A stretch of DNA of 64,000 bases, taken from the NCBI RefSeq assembly GCF_900104475.1, contig NZ_FNJR01000012.1, positions 62,001 to 126,000 on the forward strand. Reading direction: 5' to 3'. Positions 32,610 through 44,478 of the stretch are shown piece by piece. The notes under the pieces were generated by a model. It saw only the letters and a program-made list of their open reading frames with translations, did not search any database and had not been told where the DNA came from. Each line of letters begins with the position of its first letter. Within the stretch, counting starts at the first letter, position 1. The stretch comes from Actinopolyspora xinjiangensis (GTDB lineage: Bacteria > Actinomycetota > Actinomycetes > Mycobacteriales > Pseudonocardiaceae). Both the position numbers and the translations under genes were made by a program.

Positions 32610-33374
32610 TCAGTCCGCGACGGCGGCTCCCTTGGCGGCGTCGCGGTCCAGCAGCCACAGCGTCCTGTCCCGCCCCCGGGCTCCCGCCGCGGGGATGTCG
32701 ACAGGATCGGCCCCGGCCATCGCCCGTGACACGGCCTCGGCCTTGCCCGAGCCGGTGGTCATCAACCACACCTCGGAGGCCGCCCCGATGGCGGGCAGGG
32801 TCAGCGAGATGCGCGTCGGCGGGGGCTTCGGGCAGTCCCGGACTCCCACCACCGTCCGCTCCTCCTCGCGCACGTACGGCGTGTCGGGGAAGAGCGAGGC
32901 CGTGTGCCCCTCCTCGCCGACACCCAACATGAACACGTCGAAGTGCGGCACCGCCGTGTCCGAGTCGGCACCGGCGAGGGTCCGCAGCACCTCGGCGTAG
33001 TGCCCGGCCGCCGCTTCGGCGTCCGTGCCGAACCGGCCGTCGGAGGGGGCCATCGGGTGCACGCGTTCCGGGTCGAGCGGGAGGTGGTCCAGCAGCGCCC
33101 GCCGGGCCTGGGTCTCGTTGCGCTCGCCATCGCCGTCCGGCAGGAAGCGCTCGTCACCCCAGAACAGGTTCACCGCCGACCAGTCCACGGCCGACCGGGC
33201 CGCCGAGTCGCGCACCCGCTCCAGCACACCGATGCCGGTACGTCCTCCGGTCAGCACCACCGAGGCGACGCCCCGGGCCGCCTGCGCGTCCACCACACGG
33301 GTGAGCAGTCGGGCGGCGGTCGCCTCGGCCAGCACGTCCCCGTCGGGGTGCACGATCATCTCGTCGCCGCTCAT
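32610..33374 (-). CDS. pgl: 6-Phosphogluconolactonase
   Basis: 254 residues; hydrolyses 6-phosphogluconolactone in the oxidative pentose phosphate pathway. Motifs: V-V-L-T-G-G-R-T-G near 40, F-W-G-D-E-R-F near 70, F-D-V-F-M-L-G-V-G-E-E-G-H-T-A-S-L-F-P near 145, and S-L-T-L-P. The start ATG overlaps the opcA stop by 4 nt. It is the last gene of the zwf-opcA-pgl unit, the order seen in mycobacteria and corynebacteria. Confidence 0.93.
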   Translation of the reverse strand: MSGDEMIVHPDGDVLAEATAARLLTRVVDAQAARGVASVVLTGGRTGIGVLERVRDSAARSAVDWSAVNLFWGDERFLPDGDGERNETQARRALLDHLPLDPERVHPMAPSDGRFGTDAEAAAGHYAEVLRTLAGADSDTAVPHFDVFMLGVGEEGHTASLFPDTPYVREEERTVVGVRDCPKPPPTRISLTLPAIGAASEVWLMTTGSGKAEAVSRAMAGADPVDIPAAGARGRDRTLWLLDRDAAKGAAVAD

Positions 33375-34342
33375 GACTGCTGCCCCGCCGATACCGGTTC
33401 CGCCTGTTCCGCGCTGTCGACGGGTTCGCCCCGAACCACGTCCGAGAGCCCGCGTAACGTGCTCTCGTAGATCTCGTCGGGGCCGAGCCTGCGCAGCTCC
33501 TCGGCCAGGCAGTCGCGCACGGCCCTGCGGTGCAGCGTCACCCGTCGGTCCTGCTGACCGGGCTGGGTGAGGTAGCCGACCTTGCCGTCGGGCCGCACGA
33601 CCTCCACGTTCCCGCTCGGACGTTCCAGCACCGCCGAGACGATGCCGGGCCCCCTGTGGACCTCCCGCCGCACCGGGATGCCGAGGCTGGCGGCCAGCCA
33701 TCCCGCCAGCAGGTCGGTCGAGGGCGAGTCGGACTCGCCGCTGACCACCGCTCCTTCGATGGGTTCGAACGGCGGCAGGTCCAGCGAAGCCGCCAGCAGC
33801 GCGCGCCAGGAGGTCAGCCGGGTCCAGGCCAGGTCGGTGTCGCCGTCCACGTAGGAGCGCACCCTGGTGCGCAGCGCCTCGATCGGATCGGGTTCCGCGG
33901 CCGCGTCGGTGATCCTGCGGTGCGCGAGTTCCCCGATCGGATCCTTCGCCGGGTACTCGGGCGCGTCGTTGGGCCACCACACCACGACCGGGGCGTCCGG
34001 CAGCAGCAGCGGAACCACGGACCCCGCGCCCTCCTCGGCCAGCGGGCCGTACAGCCGCAGCACCACCACCTCCGAGGCCCCGGCGTCGCCGCCGATGCGG
34101 ATCTGGGCGTCCAGCCTGGCGGCCGCCTGCCTGGCACCCTTGGCGACCACGATCACCCGTGCCGGGTGCTCCCGACTGGCCTCGTTGGCCGCCTGAATCG
34201 CCTGTTCGGTCTCGGTCCCGTCCCCGGTGACGATGACCAGTGTCAGCACCCTGCCTAGTGCGACGGCACCACCGGACTCCCGCAGCTCGACCATCTTCTT
34301 GTTGACCTGCGAAGTGGTGGTGGAGGGCAGATCGACGATCAC
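33371..34342 (-). CDS. opcA: Glucose-6-phosphate dehydrogenase assembly protein OpcA
   Basis: 323 residues, similar throughout to actinobacterial OpcA (starts M-I-V-D-L-P-S-T-T-T; later V-V-V-W-W-P-N-D-A-P; A-W-T-R-L-T-S-W-R). OpcA binds and activates glucose-6-phosphate dehydrogenase and is redox-responsive in some species. It overlaps zwf upstream and pgl downstream by 4 nt each, so the three are translated in tight coupling. Confidence 0.94.
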   Translation of the reverse strand: MIVDLPSTTTSQVNKKMVELRESGGAVALGRVLTLVIVTGDGTETEQAIQAANEASREHPARVIVVAKGARQAAARLDAQIRIGGDAGASEVVVLRLYGPLAEEGAGSVVPLLLPDAPVVVWWPNDAPEYPAKDPIGELAHRRITDAAAEPDPIEALRTRVRSYVDGDTDLAWTRLTSWRALLAASLDLPPFEPIEGAVVSGESDSPSTDLLAGWLAASLGIPVRREVHRGPGIVSAVLERPSGNVEVVRPDGKVGYLTQPGQQDRRVTLHRRAVRDCLAEELRRLGPDEIYESTLRGLSDVVRGEPVDSAEQAEPVSAGQQS

Positions 34343-35868
34343 GGCCGCCTCCAGACGCGTCCAGTGCGGGCCAGCATCGACTCCGCCGACGGTGGCCCCC
34401 AGCTTCCTGCCTTGTACTTCTCGGGATATCCGTGCTCGGCCCAGTAGTCCAGGATGGGGTCCAGGATCTGCCAGGACAGCTCCACTTCCTCGTTGACCGG
34501 GAACAGCGACGGCTCACCGAGCAGCACGTCCAGCAGCAGCCGTTCGTAGGCCTCGGGCGAGGACTCGGTGAACGCGTGTCCGTAGCCGAAGTCCATCGTC
34601 ACGTCCCGCACCTCCATCGAGGTGCCGGGAATCTTCGAGCCGAACCGCATCGTGACGCCCTCGTCCGGCTGCACCCGGATCACAAGGGCGTTCTGGCCGA
34701 GTTCATCGGTCATGGTGTCGTCGAAGGGCAGGTGCGGTGCCCGCTTGAACACCACCGCGATCTCGGTGACCCGCCTGCCCAGGCGTTTTCCGGTGCGCAG
34801 GTAGAACGGGACGCCTGCCCAGCGGCGGTTCTCGATCTCCAGCGTGATCGCGGCGAAGGTCTCCGTCTTGGAGTCGGAGGCGAAACCGCCCTCCTCGTGC
34901 AGCCCGGGGACCTGCTGGCCGCCCTGCCAACCGCCGGTGTACTGCCCCCGGGCGGTGGTCTGCTCGAACGGGCCGACCGGTTTGGTGGCCGACAGCACCT
35001 TGCTCTTCTCCGCCCGCAGGTCACCGGGGGCGAAGGACAGCGGTTCCTCCATCGCGGTCAGCGCGAGCAGCTGCAGCAGGTGGTTCTGGATCACGTCCCG
35101 TGCCGCGCCGATGCCGTCGTAGTAGCCCGCACGGCCTCCCAGCCCGATGTCCTCGGACATGGTGATCTGCACGTGATCGACGTAGTGGGCGTTCCACAAC
35201 GGCTCGAACAGCTGGTTGGCGAATCGCAGCGCCAGGATGTTCTGCACCGTCTCCTTGCCGAGGTAGTGGTCGATGCGGAACACCGAGTCCTCGGGGAAGA
35301 CCTCGTTGACGATCCGGTTGAGTTCCTTGGCGCTTTCCAGGTCGTGCCCGAAGGGTTTCTCGATGACCACCCGTCGCCACTGGTCCTCGGTCTGCTCGGC
35401 GAGTCCGGAGTTGGACAGGTGGGTCAACACCGTCGGGAACATCGACGGCGGCACCGAGAGGTAGAACGCGTGGTTGCCACCGGTGCCGCGTTCGGAGTCG
35501 AGCTGTTTGACGGTCTGGGTCAGCCGGTCGAAGGTGCTCGGGTCGTCGAAGCTGCCCGGGACGAACCGGATCCCCTCGGCCAGCCGGTCCCAGACGGCCT
35601 GGTGGAACGGCGTGCGCGCGTTCTCCTTGACAGCCTCGTAGACGACCTCGCCGAAGTCCTGGTTCTCCCAGTCACGCCTGGCTACTCCCGTCAGGGCGAA
35701 CCCCGGCGGCAGCAGCCCCCTGTTGGACAGGTCGTAGATGGCGGGCATCAGCTTCTTGCGGGACAGGTCCCCGGTGACACCGAAGATCGTCAGTCCTGCC
35801 GGTCCGGCGATGCGCGGCAACCGCTTGTCCCGCGGATCGCGCAGTGGATTGTGCTCGGGGGAGCTCAC
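34339..35868 (-). CDS. zwf: Glucose-6-phosphate 1-dehydrogenase
   Basis: 509 residues, full length. NADP-binding G-V-T-G-D-L-S-R-K-K near 30, active-site R-I-D-H-Y-L-G-K-E near 200, and I-E-K-P-F-G-H-D near 170. It catalyses the first step of the oxidative pentose phosphate pathway. The stop overlaps opcA (ATGA). It starts 27 nt downstream of the pgi stop, suggesting co-transcription with pgi. Confidence 0.96.
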   Translation of the reverse strand: MSSPEHNPLRDPRDKRLPRIAGPAGLTIFGVTGDLSRKKLMPAIYDLSNRGLLPPGFALTGVARRDWENQDFGEVVYEAVKENARTPFHQAVWDRLAEGIRFVPGSFDDPSTFDRLTQTVKQLDSERGTGGNHAFYLSVPPSMFPTVLTHLSNSGLAEQTEDQWRRVVIEKPFGHDLESAKELNRIVNEVFPEDSVFRIDHYLGKETVQNILALRFANQLFEPLWNAHYVDHVQITMSEDIGLGGRAGYYDGIGAARDVIQNHLLQLLALTAMEEPLSFAPGDLRAEKSKVLSATKPVGPFEQTTARGQYTGGWQGGQQVPGLHEEGGFASDSKTETFAAITLEIENRRWAGVPFYLRTGKRLGRRVTEIAVVFKRAPHLPFDDTMTDELGQNALVIRVQPDEGVTMRFGSKIPGTSMEVRDVTMDFGYGHAFTESSPEAYERLLLDVLLGEPSLFPVNEEVELSWQILDPILDYWAEHGYPEKYKAGSWGPPSAESMLARTGRVWRRP

Positions 35869-35895
35869 GTGTTGTCCTTTCCTGCCGCTCGCGCC

Positions 35896-37521
35896 TCAGC
35901 CCGCCGTACGCAGATCCTGCACCGCCTTGACCAGTTCCACCAGTCCGGTGGTCCGGTCCGTCAGGTGCAGCCGGAGCACCGGCCGGTTCCGCTGTGCCAG
36001 GACCTGCCCGTCTCCGAGGGCCTGGGCGCGCTGCAGCCCCGAGAGGGTGTACGGGCGTCCCGGAACCTCCATGTCCTCCTCCACGGCCCCGGTCACCTGC
36101 AGGAATACCCCGTTCTGGTGGCCGCCCTTGTGGTACTGGCCGGTGGAGTGCAGGAAACGGGGCCCCCAGCCGAAGGTCGTCTGCAATCCGGTGCGGCGAG
36201 CCAGCTCGGGACGCAGCACGGTGATCGAGGCGTCGTCGATCCGGTCGAGGTAGGCCTGCACGGCGAGGTAACCGGTGGCGGGGGCCGCGCTCACCAGGGC
36301 CCGCAGCGCCTCGGTCACGGTGCCGACACCGGCGGAGAGCCAATCACCCTCGGCGTGGACCTCGATCGACCCGTCCACCGTGGCCGGGGTGGCCACGGGA
36401 CCGCCCGCCGGACCGTCCAGCAGTCCCCGCGCCGCCTGCTTGGCGGCCTCCACGTCGGGCTGGTCGAACGGGTTGATGCCGAGCAGCCTTCCCGCCAGTG
36501 CCGTGGCGAACTCCCACAGCAGCATCAGACCGCCGAGGGAGCCGTACGTGCTCACGGCGGCGTTGTCCGTCGGCGGGCCGATAGCCACCGGTGTGGCGTC
36601 GCCACCGGCCGTGGCGAAACCGGGAGCCGCCACGTTCTCCACCGGCACGGGCAGCAGCCCGATCCCGGACTTGCCGGTGGACTCGGCGATCAGCTGCTCC
36701 GCCCAGTCGGCGAAGCCCACCACTCCGGAGCCGCTGTCGGCCAGCACCACCTTCTCCGCCCCCGACTGGTGCGCGGCCGACAGCGCCGCGGCCAGCCGGA
36801 TCGCCGGGTTCGACTCGTCGTCGGCGCGCAGTGAGGGGAAGGTGGACTCGGCGTCGTCCAGCAGACCGGCGATGTCGGCACCGGCCAGCCCGGCGGGCAC
36901 CAGGCCGAACGCGCTCAGCGCCGAGTAGCGCCCACCGACGTTCGGGTCGGCGGTGAACACCTTGCGGTAACCGGACTCCTCTCCGAGGGTCTGCAGCGGT
37001 GAGCCGGGGTCGGTGACCACGATCATGCGCCGGGCGGGGTCCAGCCCCTCCTCGGAGAAGGCCCGCTCGAAGACGCGCCGGTGGCTGTCCGTCTCCACCG
37101 TGGTCCCCGACTTGGAGGAAACCACCACCACGGTGCGCTCCAGCTCGCCCTCCAGGGCGTCGCGCACCTGCGCGGGATCGGTGGTGTCCAGCACGACCAG
37201 CGCGGTACCCGCCGTGGCCGTGATGACCTCCGGAGCCAGCGAGGAGCCACCCATGCCCGCGAGCACGATCCGGCTCAGCCCCTCCTCGCGGAGCTCGGCG
37301 CGCAGCGCGTCGATCTCGGCGACCAGTCCGCGCGAGGTCTCGTGCAGGGTCGTCCACGACAGTCGGACCGACGCTTCCCGTTCGGCCTCCGGACCCCACA
37401 GCGTCGGGTCCTGCTCGGCGAGTTTGCCGGCGGCCCGGTCGGCGACCAGCCGCTGGACCAGGGGCTCGGCCTCCCGTGCCAGCGAAGGATCGGTGATCTC
37501 GGCTGAGGTCTCAGTCGTCAT
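35896..37521 (-). CDS. pgi: Glucose-6-phosphate isomerase
   Basis: 541 residues from ATG 37521 with AAGGA upstream. SIS-type sugar isomerase segments: L-A-G-M-G-G-S-S-L near 100, S-S-K-S-G-T-T-V-E near 145, G-G-R-Y-S-A-L-S-A-F-G near 200. It interconverts glucose-6-phosphate and fructose-6-phosphate, feeding zwf. The sequence is of the actinobacterial type found next to tal, also seen as a domain of tal-pgi fusions in other bacteria. A 262-nt gap with a hairpin separates it from tal, so it may have its own promoter. Mycobacterial pentose phosphate operons lack this gene; Streptomyces loci can contain it. Confidence 0.92.
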   Translation of the reverse strand: MTTETSAEITDPSLAREAEPLVQRLVADRAAGKLAEQDPTLWGPEAEREASVRLSWTTLHETSRGLVAEIDALRAELREEGLSRIVLAGMGGSSLAPEVITATAGTALVVLDTTDPAQVRDALEGELERTVVVVSSKSGTTVETDSHRRVFERAFSEEGLDPARRMIVVTDPGSPLQTLGEESGYRKVFTADPNVGGRYSALSAFGLVPAGLAGADIAGLLDDAESTFPSLRADDESNPAIRLAAALSAAHQSGAEKVVLADSGSGVVGFADWAEQLIAESTGKSGIGLLPVPVENVAAPGFATAGGDATPVAIGPPTDNAAVSTYGSLGGLMLLWEFATALAGRLLGINPFDQPDVEAAKQAARGLLDGPAGGPVATPATVDGSIEVHAEGDWLSAGVGTVTEALRALVSAAPATGYLAVQAYLDRIDDASITVLRPELARRTGLQTTFGWGPRFLHSTGQYHKGGHQNGVFLQVTGAVEEDMEVPGRPYTLSGLQRAQALGDGQVLAQRNRPVLRLHLTDRTTGLVELVKAVQDLRTAG

Positions 37522-37742
37522 ATGGTTCCTTCGCGTTCGATACGTCAACACGTGACGAGACGGTTGGTGCACACATTGACAGGCGGCCGCCGATCCGCGA
37601 GGACCTCGTACGAGCGGCGTCGTGGCACACCGGGAACCGCCCCCGGGGCCACCGCCGTGCTCGGGCCGGTCGTCCGTGCCGAACACCCACTCGCCGGGAC
37701 TCCTCGGTCCGACCGGGCGGCCGCCTGCTGCCGCGTTGTCGT

Positions 37743-37776
37743 CCGCTCGCGCGGGGAGCGGTCCCCACGCGAGCGG
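37743..37776 (-). terminator. Hairpin between tal and pgi
   Basis: 14-bp arms CCGCTCGCGCGGGG and CCCCACGCGAGCGG with one mismatch and a 6-nt loop, starting 8 nt after the tal stop on the minus strand. It may partly terminate tkt-tal transcripts, leaving the rest of the gap (37522-37742) as the likely promoter of pgi-zwf-opcA-pgl. Confidence 0.6.
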
Positions 37777-37783
37777 GTCACCG

Positions 37784-38890
37784 TTACCGAGCCTGTTCGA
37801 GCTGTTGCGAAACCGTCCGGAGCAGCTCGTCCCAGGACTTCTCGAACTTCTCCACGCCTTCCCGCTCCAGCACGGCGTAGACGTCGTCCAGGTCGATGCC
37901 CACCTCGGACAGCGAATCGAACACCTGCTGCGAGGCGCCGGCCGTGCCGCTGACCGTGTCACCGAGGACGTTGCCGTGGTCGGCGACCGCGTTCAGCGTG
38001 GACTCGGGCATCGTGTTGACCGTGTTCGGGGCCACCAGCTCGTCCACGTACCGCGTGTCGGAGTAGGCGGGCTCCTTGACGCCGGTGGAGGCCCACAGCG
38101 GCCGCTGCCGGTGCGCCCCCGCCTGTTCGAGGGCCTGCCAGCGCTGGCCGGCGAAGACCTCCTCGTAGGCGGCGTAGGCCAACCGCGCGTTGGCGATGGC
38201 CGCCTTGCCGTACAGATGCTCGGGAGCGTCGATCTTCTTCAGCCGCTTGTCGATCTCCGAGTCCACGCGGGAGACGAAGAACGAGGCGACCGAGAAGATG
38301 CGGCTGATGTCGTGGCCGTTGTCCTTCGCTCGCTCCAGACCGGTGATGAAGGCGTCCATGACCTCGCGGTAGCGCTGCACCGAGAAGATCAGCGTCACGT
38401 TGACGCTGACGCCCTCGGCCAGGGTGCGCGTGATCGCCGGCAGGCCCTCCACCGTGGCGGGGATCTTGACGAACAGGTTGGGCCGGTCCACCGCCTTGGC
38501 GAGTTCCAGCGCCTCCCGGACCGTGCCCTCGGTGTCGTGGGCCAGCCGGGGGTCCACCTCCAGCGAGATGCGGCCGTCCTCGCCACCGGTGGCGGTGTGC
38601 ACCTCGCGGAAGACGTCCGCGGCGTCGCGGATGTCCTTGGTCATCAACTCGCGCACGGCCTCGTCGACCCCGGCCCCCCGGTTGGCGAGTTCACTCACCT
38701 GGTCGCTGTAGTCGGCCGCGTTGGAAAGCGCGCTGGCGAAGATGGTGGGGTTGCTGGTCACCCCGACCAGGTTCTTGTTCGCGATCAGCTCGGCCAGGTT
38801 GCCGGAGTTGATCCGCTGCCTGGACAGGTCGTCCAGCCAGATGGCCACTCCGGCGTCGCTGAGTGCCTGCAGATTGCTGTTGCCGCTCAC
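37784..38890 (-). CDS. tal: Transaldolase
   Basis: 368 residues, of the longer actinobacterial transaldolase type. Key segments: I-W-L-D-D-L-S-R near 18, T-S-N-P-T-I-F near 45, the Schiff-base lysine in L-F-V-K-I-P-A-T near 140, and V-N-V-T-L-I-F-S near 165. It transfers a dihydroxyacetone unit between sugar phosphates in the non-oxidative pentose phosphate pathway. It starts 49 nt after tkt, same operon. Confidence 0.95.
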   Translation of the reverse strand: MSGNSNLQALSDAGVAIWLDDLSRQRINSGNLAELIANKNLVGVTSNPTIFASALSNAADYSDQVSELANRGAGVDEAVRELMTKDIRDAADVFREVHTATGGEDGRISLEVDPRLAHDTEGTVREALELAKAVDRPNLFVKIPATVEGLPAITRTLAEGVSVNVTLIFSVQRYREVMDAFITGLERAKDNGHDISRIFSVASFFVSRVDSEIDKRLKKIDAPEHLYGKAAIANARLAYAAYEEVFAGQRWQALEQAGAHRQRPLWASTGVKEPAYSDTRYVDELVAPNTVNTMPESTLNAVADHGNVLGDTVSGTAGASQQVFDSLSEVGIDLDDVYAVLEREGVEKFEKSWDELLRTVSQQLEQAR

Positions 38891-38939
38891 TATTACCTCC
38901 GTCGTTCGCAGCTGTTGCGGTTCGGCCGGGTGTGACCGG

Positions 38940-41036
<2,097 letters not shown>

Positions 41037-41475
41037 TCCTCGCGGCTCCAGTTTCCCTCGCGCGGTGAATCGATCGAACTTGACCGATTCGCTCCGCTGT
41101 TATCCCTCGTCCAACTTGCAGCGTAATCCCGTCGCGTGGCCGATGTCGCGGCCCGTCCACCTCGTGGTGAAGTTCGATGCCTCACCATCGTTCGGATGAC
41201 AGCCCGATCCATGCGTCACGTGTCCGATACGTAACATTCAGTAACTGTTCTCGGTTTTGCGATCCGGCCGGTGGGAACCCGCGGCGTCGGAGTCGTTCCC
41301 CGGCGACAGCGTCCCTTCCGCTCCGTAGCGTCGCCCATGTCGTTCGGCGCCTTCGCCGTGCGGCGCTCCGGACCTCCTCGCCCGAGCTCTCGGACGCCGG
41401 TTTCCCGGGTGCCACCGGCTGCGACGGGACGAACTCAGAACCCGCCGCGTGACTTCGACGCGGCTCCCCGACGGT
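41037..41475 (-). other. Intergenic region upstream of tkt
   Basis: 439 nt without a supported gene. The part nearest tkt (41085-41250) is less GC-rich and includes, on the minus strand, TTGGAC followed by GGGATAACAGC, a possible promoter; further up is ACAGTTACTGAATGTTACG. The half nearest the DedA gene is GC-rich. No ctaB lies here, unlike in mycobacteria. Confidence 0.35.
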
Positions 41476-42132
41476 TCACTCCGCTTCGGCGGAGCCCCCA
41501 GGATCGGTGGAGCGCTGCTTCCCGTGCGTTCGGGCGCGTCGGACGAGCAGGAACGTCACCGTCCCGACGGCCAGCGCGCCGAAGACCACCCAGCTGGCGT
41601 TGCCGAGCACTGCCCCGACCCGTTCCAGTGAGGCGCGGGCCAGCGCACCCGTGCACACGTAGACCAGGGACCACAGGGCCGCCGCCGACAACGAGGCGGC
41701 CAGGAAGCGGTTGTAGCGCAGTTGGGAGACACCCGCCGCCGCGGGGGTGAAGGTCCTGACTATGGGCACCAACCTGGTGAGGAAGATCGCCGCGCCACCG
41801 TGCCTGTCCAGCGCGGCGGTGGCCTGGTCCCAGCGCCGCACCCCCATGCGCCGCACGATCGAGGTGGAACGCATCGCGGGTCCGTAGCGTCTGCCCAGCA
41901 GGTAGCCGATGTGATCGCCTCCCGAGCCCATCACGGTCACCACCAGCAGCATCACCCCGAGCAGTGCCCGGTTGTCCACGGAGGCGCTGGCGATCAGCAC
42001 GCCGGTCTCGCCCGGGATGAACATCCCCAGCCCCAGGCCGGACTCCACGAAGGCCATGGTTCCCGCGACGGTGAGGAGCAGCCCGTCGGGAAGCGACGAA
42101 AGCGTGTCCAGCACGTCGGAAACCAACGACAT
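41476..42132 (-). CDS. DedA family membrane protein
   Basis: 218 residues from ATG 42132 with CGGAGGAAGG upstream. DedA/VTT fold features: E-S-G-L-G-L-G-M-F-I-P-G-E-T near 30, G-x-x-x-G-Y-L-L-G-R-R-Y-G near 75, F-x-x-R-x-V-P-I-V-R-T-F-T-P-A-A-A-G near 118, and further hydrophobic segments to about 205. DedA proteins are inner-membrane transporters, with members that flip undecaprenyl phosphate or phospholipids. It stands alone. Confidence 0.88.
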   Translation of the reverse strand: MSLVSDVLDTLSSLPDGLLLTVAGTMAFVESGLGLGMFIPGETGVLIASASVDNRALLGVMLLVVTVMGSGGDHIGYLLGRRYGPAMRSTSIVRRMGVRRWDQATAALDRHGGAAIFLTRLVPIVRTFTPAAAGVSQLRYNRFLAASLSAAALWSLVYVCTGALARASLERVGAVLGNASWVVFGALAVGTVTFLLVRRARTHGKQRSTDPGGSAEAE

Positions 42133-42491
42133 TCGTGCCTTCCTCCGGGGCGCGTGATGATCATGCGGGAGCGTTACGTGCACGATCCTACACAGGCTCT
42201 CTTTCGGTTCAGCCGTTCGAGCGAATCCTTCGGCCGAACGTGAGCACTCGCGGCGGAGAGGCTTGACGGGCTGGAACGCGACCGGCCCGCCCGCCGCGAC
42301 CGGAGCGCCACCGGGAACGCGGGAGCGGTGAGGATTCCGGGATACTCGTACGGACACCCGGTGAACCGGCCGTCGAGTGTTCGACGTCCGGGCCGACAAG
42401 TTACTTCCGGTGTTCACGCAGTGATTACGCCCCGGAAAAACGAGTTGGATTCACTCGGTGGTGACTCGAATTTCCAGCGCCGGAGGCAGCG
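42133..42491. other. Divergent intergenic region
   Basis: 359 nt between the DedA gene and the truncated haemoglobin gene. No gene is visible. The part before the globin start (42395-42480: AAGTTACTTCC, CCCCGGAAAAACGAG) is the likely promoter area. CGGAGGCAGCG precedes the globin ATG. Confidence 0.35.
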
Positions 42492-42860
42492 ATGAACACG
42501 ATTCACGAGCAGATCGGTGGCGAGCCCGTCGTACGCGATGTGGTCTTCCGGTTCTACGAGAAGGCACTGGCGGACTCCCGGTTGGCCGGGTACTTCCACG
42601 GTGCCAACCTGGGGCGGCTGCGCGAGCACCAGGTGCGGCTGTTCACCGCCGCGCTCGGCGGTTCCCAACAGGCCCCCGGAGCGGACGAAGCTCCGACGCC
42701 GGGGATTCACCACGACGAGTACGACCTGGTCATCGGACACCTCGCCGACGCGCTCCGCGAGAGCTCGATACCGGAAACCCTGCTGAGCGGAATACTGTTC
42801 GCCGTCGCGCCGCTGGCCAGGGACGTGATCAACGTGCCCGTGGTGGCCACGAGCACGTGA
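42492..42860 (+). CDS. Truncated haemoglobin, group I (HbN-like)
   Basis: 122 residues. It aligns along its length with 2/2 globins of the HbN group: I-G-G near 8, F-Y-E near 25 carrying the B10 tyrosine, Y-F-H-G near 37, H-Q-V-R-L-F-T-A-A-L-G-G near 50 with the E11-type glutamine, then G-I-H-H (proximal histidine region) and G-H-L-A-D-A-L. HbN-type proteins bind O2 and NO and detoxify NO. A Pro/Ala-rich piece replaces part of the usual CD/EF region. Convergent with qor. Confidence 0.88.
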   Translation: MNTIHEQIGGEPVVRDVVFRFYEKALADSRLAGYFHGANLGRLREHQVRLFTAALGGSQQAPGADEAPTPGIHHDEYDLVIGHLADALRESSIPETLLSGILFAVAPLARDVINVPVVATST

Positions 42861-42914
42861 TCCCCGCTCCGGACACCGGGTGGTGGCCCAGGGCGCGGGT
42901 ACGCACCCGATCCG

Positions 42915-42941
42915 CCGCCGGGACACGAGCCGTCCCGGCGG
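42915..42941. terminator. Hairpin between convergent globin and qor genes
   Basis: Perfect 10-bp arms CCGCCGGGAC and GTCCCGGCGG with a 7-nt loop (ACGAGCC), 55 nt after the globin stop and 9 nt before the qor stop. It can serve both strands. Confidence 0.7.
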
Positions 42942-42950
42942 GGAGCGTGC

Positions 42951-43919
42951 TCACGGCTCCAGCAGAACCTTCCCCGTGGTTCGACGTCCCTCCAACGCCT
43001 CGTGGGCACGCGTCGCCTCGGCCAACGGGTAGCTGCCCCCGATACGAATCCGCAGCTCGTTGCGCGTGATCAGATCGAACAGCTCCCCGACCCGCCAGTC
43101 AAGTTCCGCGCGGTCCAGCATGTGGTGTGCCAGGGTCGGCCTGGTCAGGAACACCGAGCCCGCCGAGTTGAGCCGTTGCGGATCCACCGGCGGCACCGGA
43201 CCGCTGGCCGCGCCGAACAGTGCCAGCGTGCCGCGAGGGCGAAGTGAGGCGAGGCTCGCGTCGAAGGTGTCCCTGCCCACGCCGTCGTAGACCACGTGCA
43301 CCCCGACCCCGCCGGTCAGCTCCCGTACCCGTTCGGTCACGTCCTGCTCGGTGTAGCGAACCACGTCGTCGGCCCCGGCCTCCCGGGCCAACCGCTCCTT
43401 CTCCGGGGTGGACACCGTGCCGATCACACGGCCGCCGCGCAGCGTGATCAGCTGGGTGAGCAGCAGACCCATCCCGCCCGCGGCGGCGTGCACCAGCGCC
43501 ACCGTGCCCGGCTTGACCGGGTGCGTGGAAGCGGTGAGGTAGTGCGCGGTCAGTCCCTGCAGCATCGCCGCCGCGGCGGTCCGGTCACTGATCTCGGTGG
43601 GAAGCGCCACCGCCTTGCTCGCGGGCACCACCGCGCGCTCGGCGTAGCCGCCGGGCGCCATCGCCCAGGCGACCCGGTCGCCGACCGCGAAGCCGGTCAC
43701 CGCGGAGCCAGTGGAAAGCACGGTTCCCGCGCCTTCGGAGCCGGGTACGAACGGCAACGTCGTCGGGTAGACCCCGCTGCGCTGATAGGTGTCTATGAAG
43801 TTCACACCGGACGCGGTGACCCCGACCAGCAGCTCTTCCGGGCCGGGCTCGGGATCGGCCGTGTCGACGGCCTGCAGCACTTCGGGACCGCCGTGCTCGG
43901 TGACCTGGACAGCGCGCAT
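42951..43919 (-). CDS. qor: NADPH:quinone oxidoreductase (zinc-independent MDR family)
   Basis: 322 residues from ATG 43919. Medium-chain dehydrogenase without the catalytic zinc ligands: G-V-N-F-I-D-T-Y-Q-R-S-G near 38, P-G-S-E-G-A-G near 58, nucleotide motif A-A-A-G-G-M-G-L-L near 145, and Y-D-G-V-G near 212. It reduces quinones with NADPH. An ortholog occupies the same place in mycobacteria, between the tkt region and ctaA. Confidence 0.9.
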   Translation of the reverse strand: MRAVQVTEHGGPEVLQAVDTADPEPGPEELLVGVTASGVNFIDTYQRSGVYPTTLPFVPGSEGAGTVLSTGSAVTGFAVGDRVAWAMAPGGYAERAVVPASKAVALPTEISDRTAAAAMLQGLTAHYLTASTHPVKPGTVALVHAAAGGMGLLLTQLITLRGGRVIGTVSTPEKERLAREAGADDVVRYTEQDVTERVRELTGGVGVHVVYDGVGRDTFDASLASLRPRGTLALFGAASGPVPPVDPQRLNSAGSVFLTRPTLAHHMLDRAELDWRVGELFDLITRNELRIRIGGSYPLAEATRAHEALEGRRTTGKVLLEP

Positions 43920-44157
43920 TCCGGCCTCCTGATCCGTGTTCTCGTCTGGGAGTTCCGTGGGCAGGGGGGCTTGTCCGAGAGTCGCGGAGCCGGGCCCGGC
44001 GGACCGAAACGGAGCGGCCCCGAGAGGGGAGGTGCTCGGACAGGTACTCAGATCGTGCCACGCGAACTCCCGGCCGCCCCGCTCGTGCCCATGGCACGGA
44101 GAGGCGTGGGTCACTCGGTCCTCCGCCACCGGACCCGTTGCCGTTACGATCAGCCCC

Positions 44158-44478
44158 GTGACGACGCAGCAGAGTGGTGAGGCCGCGCCGACGCAGCCCC
44201 CGAAACGTGCCGTGTCCACCGCCGCCGAGTTCGTGACCGGGCACGGTGGCTCGGCGCGCGCCGTGGTGGAGAACCTGGGCAGGGGAGGCGCACGGATAGT
44301 CCTGATCGGTCAGGACGGTGCGCTCGGTGACGTGCTGGTGCCCGACCCCACAGTCGGGCAGGCCGTGGTCGAGGCGGTGGAAGGGCTCGAACTCGGCGAT
44401 TGGGACTCCGAGACCGCGGCGGCGCTGACCATCGGACCCGCCCACCGCAGGAAGATGGCGGGGTCCCGCGCGAAGTGA
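44158..44478 (+). CDS. Conserved hypothetical protein
   Basis: 106 residues from GTG 44158. A basic/polar N-terminus is followed by a compact alpha/beta core: A-R-I-V-L-I-G-Q-D-G-A-L-G-D-V-L-V-P and V-G-Q-A-V-V-E-A-V-E-G-L. No known motif. The stop overlaps the start of the ATP-grasp gene (GTGA), so the two are translationally coupled. No ribosome site is seen; the upstream GTTACGATC with the start close behind it could mean a leaderless transcript. Confidence 0.7.
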   Translation: MTTQQSGEAAPTQPPKRAVSTAAEFVTGHGGSARAVVENLGRGGARIVLIGQDGALGDVLVPDPTVGQAVVEAVEGLELGDWDSETAAALTIGPAHRRKMAGSRAK